The notes below the pieces were generated by a model, which saw only the letters and a list, made by a program, of their open reading frames with translations, did not search any database and was not told where the DNA came from. This document shows, piece by piece, positions 35,892 through 43,955 of a DNA stretch of 64,000 nt (position 1 is the stretch's first letter; every line of letters begins with the position of its first letter). A program made the position numbers and the translations under genes. Location: NCBI RefSeq assembly GCF_018403685.1, contig NZ_BOVK01000002.1:1-64000 (forward strand), in the 5' to 3' direction. The DNA comes from Xylanibacillus composti. GTDB taxonomy: Bacteria; Bacillota; Bacilli; Paenibacillales; K13.

Positions 35892-36025
35892 GTCGCATTG
35901 TTCGGCGATCCAAGGGGAATCGACATAGAACCCGGCGTTTCTCACGGGCATATCTGACGCACGATGATGCTTTCGGTACGAACAGCCATTCGTTTCCCCT
36001 TGCTCAAATGTACGTGGCTTGTACA

Positions 36026-36132
36026 TTCGACGAAAACCAGTGAGAACGGGGGAATCGTTTCTTTTTGTCGGAAATTTCTTTCTCTCAACCACCGCATTGT
36101 GACAAACTTTCTGCTAGACTTGCCCCTATAAT
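36026..36132 (+). promoter_or_regulatory. spoIIE promoter region with Spo0A-box-like sites
   Basis: TATAAT at 36127-36132 is preceded by GTGACAA at a distance of 21-22 bases, the unusually long -35 spacing known for Spo0A-activated spoIIE and spoIIG promoters. TTCGACG (36026-36032) and TGTCGGA (36066-36072) each match the Spo0A heptamer at six of seven bases. Confidence 0.6.
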
Positions 36133-36171
36133 AAAACCACCAAAAATGCTGATAGGTGGTGTCTGGCAACG

Positions 36172-38667
36172 ATGTTGAAAGGGAAAATGGTTGGAGGATG
36201 GAAACCGGAAGTTCGCGCGAATGCGGCACAAGCGGTCGGTTCAGTCCGGAAAGCGCTGCTGCATAACCGGGTTATGCGCATGCTCGCCGCGCGCAAGTGG
36301 ACGTTGTTGTTGTCGGTGATCGGTATTTTGCTGGGAAGGGCGATGATCCTAGAACAGCTGTCGCCATTTGCGATTGCCTATTTCGCAGTCATAGCTTTTG
36401 TGAAGAGAGATGCGCTGCAGGCGGTAGGCATCGCGCTCCTGGCAGGAAGTCTGTTCAGTGCGCATGGCCAAACGGCGGCGATTGCTGCGGGCATGCTGAT
36501 CTTCTGGCTGATCCATCAGGCGATGGAAAAGACGAATAAGAGCGGCGATATGTCCTATGTGCCCTTGGCGGTTCTTGTATCCTCGCTGCTCGCCCGCGTC
36601 TTGATGCTCGTCATGACGAACAGTCTGGGGTGGTTCGAGCTGATGATGGGCGCTGTGGAAGCTTCGCTTTCATTTATCCTGACGATGATTTTCCTTCAGG
36701 CGGTGCCGGTGTTTCTTATGAGCCGCAAGCCTACGCAGCTGCGTCATGAAGAGATCATCTGTCTCATGATTATGCTGGCTTCCATGATGACGGGAACGGT
36801 CGGTTGGATGCTGCAGGGCATATCGGTGGAACACGTGATGAGCCGCTATCTGATCCTGCTGTTTGCCCTCGTTGGCGGTGCCCCGCTCGGCGCATCGGTC
36901 GGCGTGATTACCGGACTCATTCTTAGCTTGGCAAGCATGAGCGCCATCTATCAGATGAGCTTGCTGGCATTTTCCGGTCTATTAGCCGGCCTGCTGCGGG
37001 ACGGCAAGAAACCGGCGGTGGCAATCGGGATGCTGATCGGTTCCGGTATTCTCTCGATGTATATAGGAGATCAACCGGCCATTCTTGCCTCGATCGGAGA
37101 GTCGCTGGTCGCCATCGTCTTGTTCCTGCTCACTCCGCGCAGCCTGTTGCGCGCCATTGCCCGCTATGTGCCGGGTACTGCAGAACATGCCAAGACGCAG
37201 CATGATTATGCGAAGCGGGTGCGCGAGGTGACAGCGAATCGGGTCACGCAGTTCTCCGAGGTATTCCGCCAGCTGTCGAGCAGCTTTGCCGCGATGCCGG
37301 TCAGCTCGGAGGAGGAGCGCAAGGAAGAGGAGATCGGCCACTTCATGAACGCCGTGGCGGACAAGAGCTGCGCGACTTGCTGGAAGCGGACACAGTGCTG
37401 GGATCAGAAGTTTTACCAGACGTATAAATATATGACGGATATGATGACAGAGATTGAAGCCAACCCGCGCATGGGCAAGAAGGACATTCGCGGCGAGTGG
37501 GAGCGGGCTTGCGTGAAGACCGAGCAGGTGATGGAAACGATGAAGCAGCAGTACGACTTGTACAAGCATGATCAGCATTGGAAGAAGCAAATCCAGGAGA
37601 GCCGCAAGCTCGTGGCTGATCAATTGCATGGCGTATCCCGCGTGATGGAAGACTTGGCGAATGAAATCAAGCGAGAAGGACAGGAGCTGCTGCTGCAGGA
37701 GGAACAAATCCGCCAGGCACTGGAGGAGCTCGGCCTTTCGATTATTCATATAGACGTCATCTGTCTTGATGAAGGCAACGTTGAGATCGAGATGGTGCAC
37801 CGCTACAACAAAGGCTTTGACGAGTGCCGCAAGATCATTGCGCCGCTGCTCTCGGATATTCTGGGCGAGAACATAGCGGTGAAGCAGGAGACGCTTAATC
37901 GCCAGGGCGACGGCACGAGTGTGGTCACCTTCGGCTCGGCGAAGGAGTATGAGGTGGAGACAGGAGTAGCCGGTGCAGCCAAGGGCGGCGATCTGCTGTC
38001 CGGGGACAGCTTCACGACCGTCGAGCTTGGGAACGGCAAGTTCGCCGTAGCGATAAGCGACGGCATGGGCAACGGAGAGCGGGCGAATGCCGAAAGCCGC
38101 ACGGCGCTGACGATTCTGCAGCAGCTGCTGCAGTCCGGCATGGATGAGAAGCTGGCCGTCAAGTCGGTCAACTCCGTCCTCCATCTGCGTTCATCCGATG
38201 AAATCTTCGCAACCATTGATGTAGCCTTGATCGACCAATATACGGCCCGCACTACATTCCTGAAGATCGGCTCGACCCCTAGCTTCATTAAGCGAGGGCA
38301 GGAGGTGATCGTGATTTCAGCGAACAACTTGCCGGCGGGCATCCTGCAGGAGATCGACTTCGACTTGGTCAGCGTACAGCTTCAGCCCGGCGATACGCTG
38401 ATCATGATGACAGACGGCATCTATGATGCGCCGGGGCCGGCGGCCAATAAAGAGCTTTGGCTGCGCCGAATCATTCAGGAGATCGAGGCCGAGGACCCGC
38501 AGGAGGTAGCCGACTGCCTGCTCGAGACAGTTGTTCGCTATCATGAAGGCGACATCTACGACGATATGACGGTGGTCGTCGCCCGAATCGGCAAGTACCA
38601 GCCGGAATGGGCCGCCTTCCCTTGGCCGGGCCTGAGCCAGTTCGAGCGCCCGAAGACGGTGAGTTGA
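36172..38667 (+). CDS. spoIIE: stage II sporulation protein E (phosphatase)
   Basis: Membrane PP2C phosphatase that dephosphorylates SpoIIAA to release sigma-F in the forespore and also interacts with FtsZ at the polar septum. The 831-residue protein has about ten membrane segments (about 40-330), a central oligomerisation region with a Cys cluster (KSCATCWKRTQCW, near 400), and a C-terminal phosphatase domain (about 590-815) with GLDDL-like metal sites in ISDGMGNGERA, DVALID and MMTDGIYD. ATG at 36172 has GGTGGTG upstream. A 17-bp terminator follows, after which the accessory insertion begins. Confidence 0.96.
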   Translation: MLKGKMVGGWKPEVRANAAQAVGSVRKALLHNRVMRMLAARKWTLLLSVIGILLGRAMILEQLSPFAIAYFAVIAFVKRDALQAVGIALLAGSLFSAHGQTAAIAAGMLIFWLIHQAMEKTNKSGDMSYVPLAVLVSSLLARVLMLVMTNSLGWFELMMGAVEASLSFILTMIFLQAVPVFLMSRKPTQLRHEEIICLMIMLASMMTGTVGWMLQGISVEHVMSRYLILLFALVGGAPLGASVGVITGLILSLASMSAIYQMSLLAFSGLLAGLLRDGKKPAVAIGMLIGSGILSMYIGDQPAILASIGESLVAIVLFLLTPRSLLRAIARYVPGTAEHAKTQHDYAKRVREVTANRVTQFSEVFRQLSSSFAAMPVSSEEERKEEEIGHFMNAVADKSCATCWKRTQCWDQKFYQTYKYMTDMMTEIEANPRMGKKDIRGEWERACVKTEQVMETMKQQYDLYKHDQHWKKQIQESRKLVADQLHGVSRVMEDLANEIKREGQELLLQEEQIRQALEELGLSIIHIDVICLDEGNVEIEMVHRYNKGFDECRKIIAPLLSDILGENIAVKQETLNRQGDGTSVVTFGSAKEYEVETGVAGAAKGGDLLSGDSFTTVELGNGKFAVAISDGMGNGERANAESRTALTILQQLLQSGMDEKLAVKSVNSVLHLRSSDEIFATIDVALIDQYTARTTFLKIGSTPSFIKRGQEVIVISANNLPAGILQEIDFDLVSVQLQPGDTLIMMTDGIYDAPGPAANKELWLRRIIQEIEAEDPQEVADCLLETVVRYHEGDIYDDMTVVVARIGKYQPEWAAFPWPGLSQFERPKTVS

Positions 38668-38699
38668 GCGGGATACAAACGAATATTGCATGGAATAAG

Positions 38700-38745
38700 A
38701 AAGCGTCACTTCTTTCGAATAATAGGGAAAGAAGTGACGCTTTTG
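38700..38745 (+). terminator. strong intrinsic terminator after spoIIE
   Basis: A 17-base perfect stem (38700-38716 with 38727-38743) with a ten-base loop ends in TTTT. It marks the left edge of the accessory block. Confidence 0.88.
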
Positions 38746-38858
38746 TCGTATTCCGAGACAAACTACGCGAGTGTGTACAGAATCGGAAATTGCAGGCGGA
38801 CATCCAAAAATAACATTATTTAACTAAAACTGAAATAGATGAACCATGAAAATGCTGT

Positions 38859-38874
38859 TACAATGTGTATCACA
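38859..38874 (+). promoter_or_regulatory. candidate promoter -10 and palindrome upstream of the LuxR-type gene
   Basis: TACAAT (38859-38864) with TG one base upstream is an extended -10 candidate without a good -35. It runs into TGTGTATCACA (38864-38874), an 11-base palindrome. The remaining sequence between 38746 and 38991 shows no gene. Confidence 0.35.
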
Positions 38875-38991
38875 TAGGTGCTGGATTGTCAAGTGTTCTA
38901 CAAGATGGACTAAGGCTGAAATCCTAGCTGCCCAGAAAGGAGTGACGGGAAATAGCGTTCCAAATAAGTAGGGAAGGGAGGTCCCTTGCTA

Positions 38992-39228
38992 ATGATTGAA
39001 ATCGAATCAAAGTTGTTAAATGCCATTTTAATAAAACTATCCAACCATGGTCTGACTTATAGAGAAAAATCAGTCGCCGTCTTGTGGATACAAGGCTGCG
39101 ATTATAGAACGATATCAAAAAAATTATTCATTAGCGAACATACGACTCGAACAATTATAAAAAATATTTACAAGAAACTTGAAGTGAATTCCAAGATAGT
39201 ATTGCTAATGAAAATATTAGCGGAGTAG
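38992..39228 (+). CDS. stand-alone LuxR-type HTH regulator
   Basis: Small predicted DNA-binding protein consisting almost only of a LuxR/GerE-type helix-turn-helix. In the 78-residue product, LTYREKSVAVLWIQGCDYRTISKKLFISEHTTRTIIKNIYKKLEV (about 21-65) matches the domain, with the recognition helix in SEHTTRTIIKNIYKKL. There is no receiver or ligand domain; GerE of B. subtilis has the same single-domain layout. ATG at 38992 has GGGAGG ten bases upstream; a TTG two codons earlier is the alternative. It opens the AT-rich accessory block and is its likely regulator (inference from position only). Confidence 0.82.
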   Translation: MIEIESKLLNAILIKLSNHGLTYREKSVAVLWIQGCDYRTISKKLFISEHTTRTIIKNIYKKLEVNSKIVLLMKILAE

Positions 39229-39273
39229 GTTCCAAGCAGGTAACACAATCAAGTATAGGTGGTGAGTGTTTGG

Positions 39274-40107
39274 GTGCACTATGTGTCATTCGCTATTGAT
39301 TGGATAATGGTCATCGTATTCTCCTTGTCGTTTTTCTCTAAACTTTTTACATTCGACAATTTTATTTTGCATATCCGTTCCTATAAGATCGTCCCCAGTA
39401 AATGGGTTGCATATTCTGCAACGATTATCCTGATTATTGAAATGTTAATTGTCCTTGGTTTCGCTGTAGGCGATGTTGTACTCACTAACATGACAACCAT
39501 CCTCCTCCTGGTTGCCTTCTCCGTCATGCTGAAACTGAAAAAGGAAACGGACGACTGCGGTTGTTTCGGCGATATTTCATGGCTGAACAGGCTGCCGCTC
39601 CTAAGAAATGCAATATTGATCTTTTTGGTTGCAATCGATTTATTTATCCACACGCGCGAATTCATGTTTGGACAGAATATTATTGCCATTTGCACTTTCC
39701 TAGGTGTAGGAGCGTACATACTTGTCAAGGCGGTTGTGGATAGGAAGCGGCTGGAAAAGTGGGTGCTCGAAATAAAACGTTTTACTGGAGACAACCAAAG
39801 CCGCACTATCATTTTTTTGGACTACAATCAGCCTAACCTTAAGGAAATCGAGAGGGTGTTATTGGACTATCCAACCCAAGCAATCATCATTCTAAAGGGA
39901 CCTGCATGGTTGATTAAAATAAAAGAAGCAGCTTGGAAGCAACATATCGTAATAGATTCAAGTTGCTTGAAGAAGCTAGGTAAGCTTGATTATCAAAAGC
40001 CCAAAATTGTTGTGCGGCAAAACAGAAAATGGAAGATCATCTCTGAGGTGACGGAATATATGAAGGATCAAGCTGAGAAGAAAAGCGAACCAGTATACCC
40101 CATATGA
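39274..40107 (+). CDS. MauE/DoxX-like redox membrane protein with thioredoxin-like tail
   Basis: Predicted inner-membrane protein for disulfide or redox handling. In the 277-residue product residues 1-155 form about five membrane segments (4-24, 44-65, 68-86, 108-125, 134-153) of the MauE/DoxX type, with the hallmark DDCGCFGD (C95, C97) in the loop before the fourth. The remaining 120 residues look like a thioredoxin fold (TIIFLDYNQ, QAIIILKG, KPKIVVRQ) without a CxxC, with a lone C231. GTG at 39274 is chosen from an AGGTGGTGA-type site; GTG at 39259 is possible. MauE of methylotrophs is needed for disulfides in MauA. The fused tail is unusual. Confidence 0.78.
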   Translation: MHYVSFAIDWIMVIVFSLSFFSKLFTFDNFILHIRSYKIVPSKWVAYSATIILIIEMLIVLGFAVGDVVLTNMTTILLLVAFSVMLKLKKETDDCGCFGDISWLNRLPLLRNAILIFLVAIDLFIHTREFMFGQNIIAICTFLGVGAYILVKAVVDRKRLEKWVLEIKRFTGDNQSRTIIFLDYNQPNLKEIERVLLDYPTQAIIILKGPAWLIKIKEAAWKQHIVIDSSCLKKLGKLDYQKPKIVVRQNRKWKIISEVTEYMKDQAEKKSEPVYPI

Positions 40108-40206
40108 GGGATATCATGCATAGGCCGAGTATTATATATTTAACTTGTTCATGGAATTAACTACAACATGACTCCATGGGTAATTTGAAGCGAAGGGGGT
40201 GAAAGA

Positions 40207-40398
40207 ATGGGATGTCCGTCAGGATTGGTACAATACGGCTCTTATAGTGGAAGTTATTGCGGAAACAGCTCGTGTGGTTCAAGTTCATCGATTTATAAAC
40301 TGGTAGAGTGGACAACTTACCAGTGCATCAACCCAAGAACAGGAGACAGAAGTGAGACAACAGATCGTACTACTACTAACATATGTTGTTCGAACTAG
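40207..40398 (+). CDS. six-cysteine Ser/Thr/Gly-rich small peptide (candidate secreted product)
   Basis: I do not recognise this 63-residue peptide. It has cysteines at 3, 18, 23, 40, 60 and 61, 20 Ser/Thr and seven Gly residues, four Tyr and one Trp. It has no hydrophobic signal peptide, no obvious double-Gly leader and no acidic leader half, so it is either leaderless or uses an unknown export signal. ATG at 40207 follows a strong AAGGGGGTGA. It lies between the MauE-like gene and a thioredoxin-like gene and upstream of an ABC exporter; that context suggests an oxidised, exported peptide (bacteriocin, signal or redox-cofactor carrier). Function is inference. Confidence 0.72.
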   Translation: MGCPSGLVQYGSYSGSYCGNSSCGSSSSIYKLVEWTTYQCINPRTGDRSETTDRTTTNICCSN

Positions 40399-40407
40399 TC
40401 TAAGGAC

Positions 40408-40430
40408 GGGGATGGCTTTCGGTCATCCCT
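40408..40430 (+). other. hairpin without T-run downstream of the peptide gene
   Basis: GGGGATG pairs with CATCCCT around a nine-base loop, between the peptide stop and the next start. With no T-run it is unlikely to terminate fully; it could protect the peptide mRNA 3' end and so raise peptide output over the downstream genes. Confidence 0.45.
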
Positions 40431-40463
40431 GCCATACATTTCAGTAGAAAGAGGAAGGAAAAT

Positions 40464-40895
40464 ATGCTGAAAGATATATTGGAAAAGTACAAGCCTTATA
40501 AGACAGGAGATAGGATGCAGGACTTTCTTATTGATGAAAGAACCAGCTTTCACCGAATGGTTGGCGACGGCATCATTGTGTTGACTATAAGCACAAAGTG
40601 TGCGGCATGCTTGGAGACATTGAACGATCTCCAGGAAGTGGACGTAAGCAAGAAGGGCTTAGTCGTTTTTATAGAATGCGACGATCAGGAATATCCAACC
40701 ATACATTCGGTGCTAAGCGAGAAATTCAATTTGATCCGAATCGATCACGCTTTTCTGAAGAAAAATTTGAAAACACCCGGAGTGCCCTGGATATATAGAA
40801 TTGACGAACAGCTCCAGATTATCCTGAATCGAAATTATCGGACGAAAGATGATCTGGACATAAGGAATAAGGTAGATATCTATGAACATGATTAA
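40464..40895 (+). CDS. thioredoxin-fold protein with CAAC motif, no signal peptide
   Basis: Predicted thiol-disulfide oxidoreductase of the TlpA/thioredoxin fold. The 143-residue protein has the redox motif CAAC (C46, C49) in TISTKCAACLETL and the cis-proline at P108 in GVPWIY. There is no signal peptide or membrane segment, so it should be cytoplasmic unless exported by other means; TlpA-like proteins usually act outside the membrane. ATG at 40464 has GAGGAAGGA upstream. It overlaps the ABC exporter gene by 14 bases, implying tight co-expression. A substrate among its neighbours, the six-cysteine peptide, is likely by context. Confidence 0.8.
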   Translation: MLKDILEKYKPYKTGDRMQDFLIDERTSFHRMVGDGIIVLTISTKCAACLETLNDLQEVDVSKKGLVVFIECDDQEYPTIHSVLSEKFNLIRIDHAFLKKNLKTPGVPWIYRIDEQLQIILNRNYRTKDDLDIRNKVDIYEHD

Positions 40896-42648
40896 ATGGA
40901 CAAGGTATTTGTTAACGGGGAATTTGATCATTACCTTGGGATTGATAAGTCTTATTGCTTGCTTTCCTGTTCTGGAGTGGATCAAATTTACGCAGACACA
41001 GTTATTTTTTGATTCCATTACCGGAACGGCAAATACGCTTGTGTGGATAGCCTTGATCCTGGCAGCTGTACAAATCGCGGACATGTCGCTGCATCGTGTA
41101 AAAGGCATGTTGAATGAACGATTCTCGCTCAAAATCGGCCACAAGTTGCAAGAATACGTGCTTTCCCTCGTTGAAAAAACGAATTCCATTACGACGTTGG
41201 AATCTCCCAAGTACAGAGAGGATCTCAATATCCTGAATAACAATATTTCGAAAACCTCTGAATTTATCAATGCTTTAATTACAATCGTGCATCAACTGGT
41301 AGTGGTCATCATTTACGTGTATTTGATTCAGCAGTTTTCATGGCTAGTGATCTTGGTCGTCTTCAGTTTTGCACTTCCAAGCGTCATCTATGCGTTAAAT
41401 GTTGCCAACCGAAACGACAGACACTTCCATGCCAATTCGCAGCTCCAATTAGAAGGGAATAATATTTACGGGTTATTAACACATCCCTATGTGCAAAAAG
41501 AATTAATTATTTTTTCTTCCAGGAAATTTTTAATGAAGAAGTGGAAGGACGCTGCATATCGTTTAGTCAATAATAACAGCAAATTGTTAATCAAAAATGC
41601 CAATGTCGGGATTGCTGTCGATATATTTAGTCCTATTGGCTTTTTGGTTGCCCAAATGATATTGATCCAAAAATTAATGAATCAATCCATTACGCTAGGC
41701 GATTACATAGCGGTGACCACCTCGATCGCCATGTTGGAAGGATCGCTCAAGACGATCTTGTTAAGCACAAATATTTTTAAGAACTATGACCTATTAGTAA
41801 AAAGAATAAAGCATTTCCATACCGAATACGTGGAAAACAACAATCGAAAGAATACTGTCCTATCCTGTCCGGAAATAAAGGAAATGAGGGTCAGTAATCT
41901 TTCCTTTACCTACCCGCTTCAATCTGCCGCCGTATTGCGAAATATTAACTTGAAAATAAATAAAGGAGATGTCGTAGCGATTGTGGGTGACAATGGTTCA
42001 GGCAAATCGACTTTGGCCAAGATTGTAGCCGGACTTCACACTGTTCCAGACGGGCATCTTTTTATTAATGGCATAGATATGAATGATTTGGACAGCAAAG
42101 AATATTACACGCAAATAGCAGTGGTAAACCAGGATTTTGTGAAGTATCCTTTAACGATATATGAGAATATCTCGATGAATGAGGTTGGCGCGAGTGACAA
42201 GAACAAGCTCGATCTCTTTGTGAATAAGTACCCCATGCTCGTACCGGAGCAGCTTAGAGCGAATATGGATGTGTATATAGGTGCTGACTATCTTCATTCC
42301 AACCAATTGTCTGGCGGGCAGTGGCAGAGGATTGCCATTGCGCGGGCACTGTATAAAGACAGCCCGCTGCTTTTGCTGGATGAGGCTACTTCTGAAGTCG
42401 ATCCGCAGACCGAGGCCGATATCGTGAGCCTCTTGCTTCAAGATCGGAAAGGAAAAACAACGATCATTGTGACCCACAATCTGTACCTGACCAGGCAAGC
42501 CAATCAAATTATCGTTATGCATAAAGGAGAGATAATGGAGAGCGGCACATTTGCCGATTTAGTGAATAAAGGAGGAAAATTCTACAGAATGTGGGCATCT
42601 CAGAATGAAGCCAAGATGACAACGGTAGCAGGAATGGGGGCTGGATGA
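40882..42648 (+). CDS. ABC exporter, fused permease-ATPase without peptidase domain
   Basis: Half-size ABC transporter of the exporter type. In the 588-residue protein residues about 15-310 hold six membrane segments and the remainder the ATPase: Walker A GDNGSGKST (about 369-377), signature LSGGQWQRIA (about 476-485), Walker B LLLLDEATSEVD (about 496-507) and the switch His in IVTHN. There is no N-terminal C39 peptidase domain, so it would not remove a leader itself. It overlaps the upstream thioredoxin gene and the downstream lipoprotein gene. It most resembles exporters of peptides or lipids; the six-cysteine peptide is the obvious candidate cargo (inference). Confidence 0.9.
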   Translation: MNMIKWTRYLLTGNLIITLGLISLIACFPVLEWIKFTQTQLFFDSITGTANTLVWIALILAAVQIADMSLHRVKGMLNERFSLKIGHKLQEYVLSLVEKTNSITTLESPKYREDLNILNNNISKTSEFINALITIVHQLVVVIIYVYLIQQFSWLVILVVFSFALPSVIYALNVANRNDRHFHANSQLQLEGNNIYGLLTHPYVQKELIIFSSRKFLMKKWKDAAYRLVNNNSKLLIKNANVGIAVDIFSPIGFLVAQMILIQKLMNQSITLGDYIAVTTSIAMLEGSLKTILLSTNIFKNYDLLVKRIKHFHTEYVENNNRKNTVLSCPEIKEMRVSNLSFTYPLQSAAVLRNINLKINKGDVVAIVGDNGSGKSTLAKIVAGLHTVPDGHLFINGIDMNDLDSKEYYTQIAVVNQDFVKYPLTIYENISMNEVGASDKNKLDLFVNKYPMLVPEQLRANMDVYIGADYLHSNQLSGGQWQRIAIARALYKDSPLLLLDEATSEVDPQTEADIVSLLLQDRKGKTTIIVTHNLYLTRQANQIIVMHKGEIMESGTFADLVNKGGKFYRMWASQNEAKMTTVAGMGAG

Positions 42649-43934
42649 TGAAACGCATCATTATCACTTTAATGGTTTTCGTGCTATGTGCAGGCGTTGT
42701 TGGATGTCAAAGCAGGGAAGTGCAAGAACCCGTAACGCTTAAAGTAGCAGGTTTAGATCATAATCGATTCATGGAGAGATACGGGAACACCTTTACGTTG
42801 GAAAACCGGAATATTGCTTTGGATGTGATTCCCTATGAGTTAATCCCGGAAAGCGGGAGTACTGAAGATCTTATGCGATTTATGACTGAATATCAGCCGG
42901 ATATCTTCATACTGGGAACCACGAATTTCCGACCTGCAGTAGAAACGGGACTGCTCCTGGCACTCGACACCTTCCTGGATAAGAGCGAATTCACTGCAGG
43001 CTCGTATCCGGAGTCTCTTCTTCAACGTCTTCGCAACGACTCCGGGCAAGATCAGTTGTTCGGGTTGTCCCCGTTTTATCTTAGTTCAGCATTGCTCTAC
43101 AATAAGCGACTATTCGATGAATATCGCGTGGATTACCCGACAGACGGAATGTCCTGGAAGGATGTATTCGCATTAGCGGGGAAATTCCCGAGTCATGATG
43201 AAGCGGGTAATCGCATATACGGCTATTATCAACCCGAGAACAGACCAATCGAGGAGAAGCTCATTCGAATGATTTACTATGCCGGGCTGGGGGAGGATCT
43301 GTCATTCATAGACCCGTTGAACGGAGAAGTCACCATGCATACATCGAGCTGGCTTCATCTATGGGAAACGTTCATTCATGCTTATCAAGATGGGATCATC
43401 TCGGATGAACAAATGGAGAAGCTAAGTGACTTTCCAGGGATTACGCCCCAAGAGCGCGTTCAGGCATTTTTGGAAGGGAAAGCGGCTATGGTTGTCTCGG
43501 AAACGAGCATATTTGAGTTGGCTGATAAGCTGAAGGAGCTTGAGATTCAAGCGGTCGAAGCTCCAGGAACTTATCAAACCCGCATGCAAGCGGGAGATAC
43601 GTTTGCCATCACAAGCCTCTCCAAGCACCCGGAAAGGGCATGGGAATTTATTGAATTTGTGAATAGCGAAAAGGCAGGACTCTACCATATGATATGGGGA
43701 GGTCTTCCTATATACTCCCCACAACTTGAGAGACAATGGGGACTGGATTTATCAGCATTTCATGAAAAGGAAGCATCCTTATATGGGATTTATTCAGACA
43801 ATGGATTGCCGGACGGGTTTTTGCGCCGGTATTTCGAAGTCGGTGCCGGTGAGGTGGCCTTGATCCTGAATGAAGGCAAATCAATCGAAAGGGCCTTGGA
43901 TGATCTTCAAGCCGTTATAAGTTCAGAATATTAA
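42645..43934 (+). CDS. extracellular solute-binding lipoprotein (family 1-like), first copy
   Basis: Membrane-anchored binding protein. The 429-residue precursor has a lipoprotein signal peptide with lipobox VVGC (C21) and the two-lobed family 1 pattern (YQPDIFIL, LYNKRLFDEYRVDYPTDGMSWKDVF, FLEGKAAMVVSE, AGDTFAITSLSKHPERAWEFIEFVNS). Such proteins normally deliver sugars to importers, yet no importer permease or its ATPase is encoded nearby. ATG at 42645 overlaps the ABC exporter stop. It is paralogous to the lipoprotein at 44409. Possible roles are peptide binding, chaperoning or immunity; none is shown by the sequence. Confidence 0.85.
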   Translation: MMKRIIITLMVFVLCAGVVGCQSREVQEPVTLKVAGLDHNRFMERYGNTFTLENRNIALDVIPYELIPESGSTEDLMRFMTEYQPDIFILGTTNFRPAVETGLLLALDTFLDKSEFTAGSYPESLLQRLRNDSGQDQLFGLSPFYLSSALLYNKRLFDEYRVDYPTDGMSWKDVFALAGKFPSHDEAGNRIYGYYQPENRPIEEKLIRMIYYAGLGEDLSFIDPLNGEVTMHTSSWLHLWETFIHAYQDGIISDEQMEKLSDFPGITPQERVQAFLEGKAAMVVSETSIFELADKLKELEIQAVEAPGTYQTRMQAGDTFAITSLSKHPERAWEFIEFVNSEKAGLYHMIWGGLPIYSPQLERQWGLDLSAFHEKEASLYGIYSDNGLPDGFLRRYFEVGAGEVALILNEGKSIERALDDLQAVISSEY

Positions 43935-43955
43935 AATAAAAATGAGGTGCGATTG

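Noticed and set aside
35404-36171. tRNA genes before spoIIE, as expected from B. subtilis
   Set aside because: No GGTTCRA-type T-loop or cloverleaf arms were found in this interval.
38864-38874. CRP-like site TGTGTATCACA
   Set aside because: The half-site spacing is too short for a CRP/FNR site (needs about six central bases); kept only as a palindrome.
40207-40398. Lanthipeptide or radical-SAM-modified peptide precursor
   Set aside because: No lanthionine synthetase, radical SAM or YcaO gene occurs nearby; the only associated enzymes are thiol-redox proteins.
40882-42648. ABC exporter with a C39 leader peptidase (classical bacteriocin transporter)
   Set aside because: The N-terminus goes straight into membrane segments; no C39 Cys/His motifs are present.
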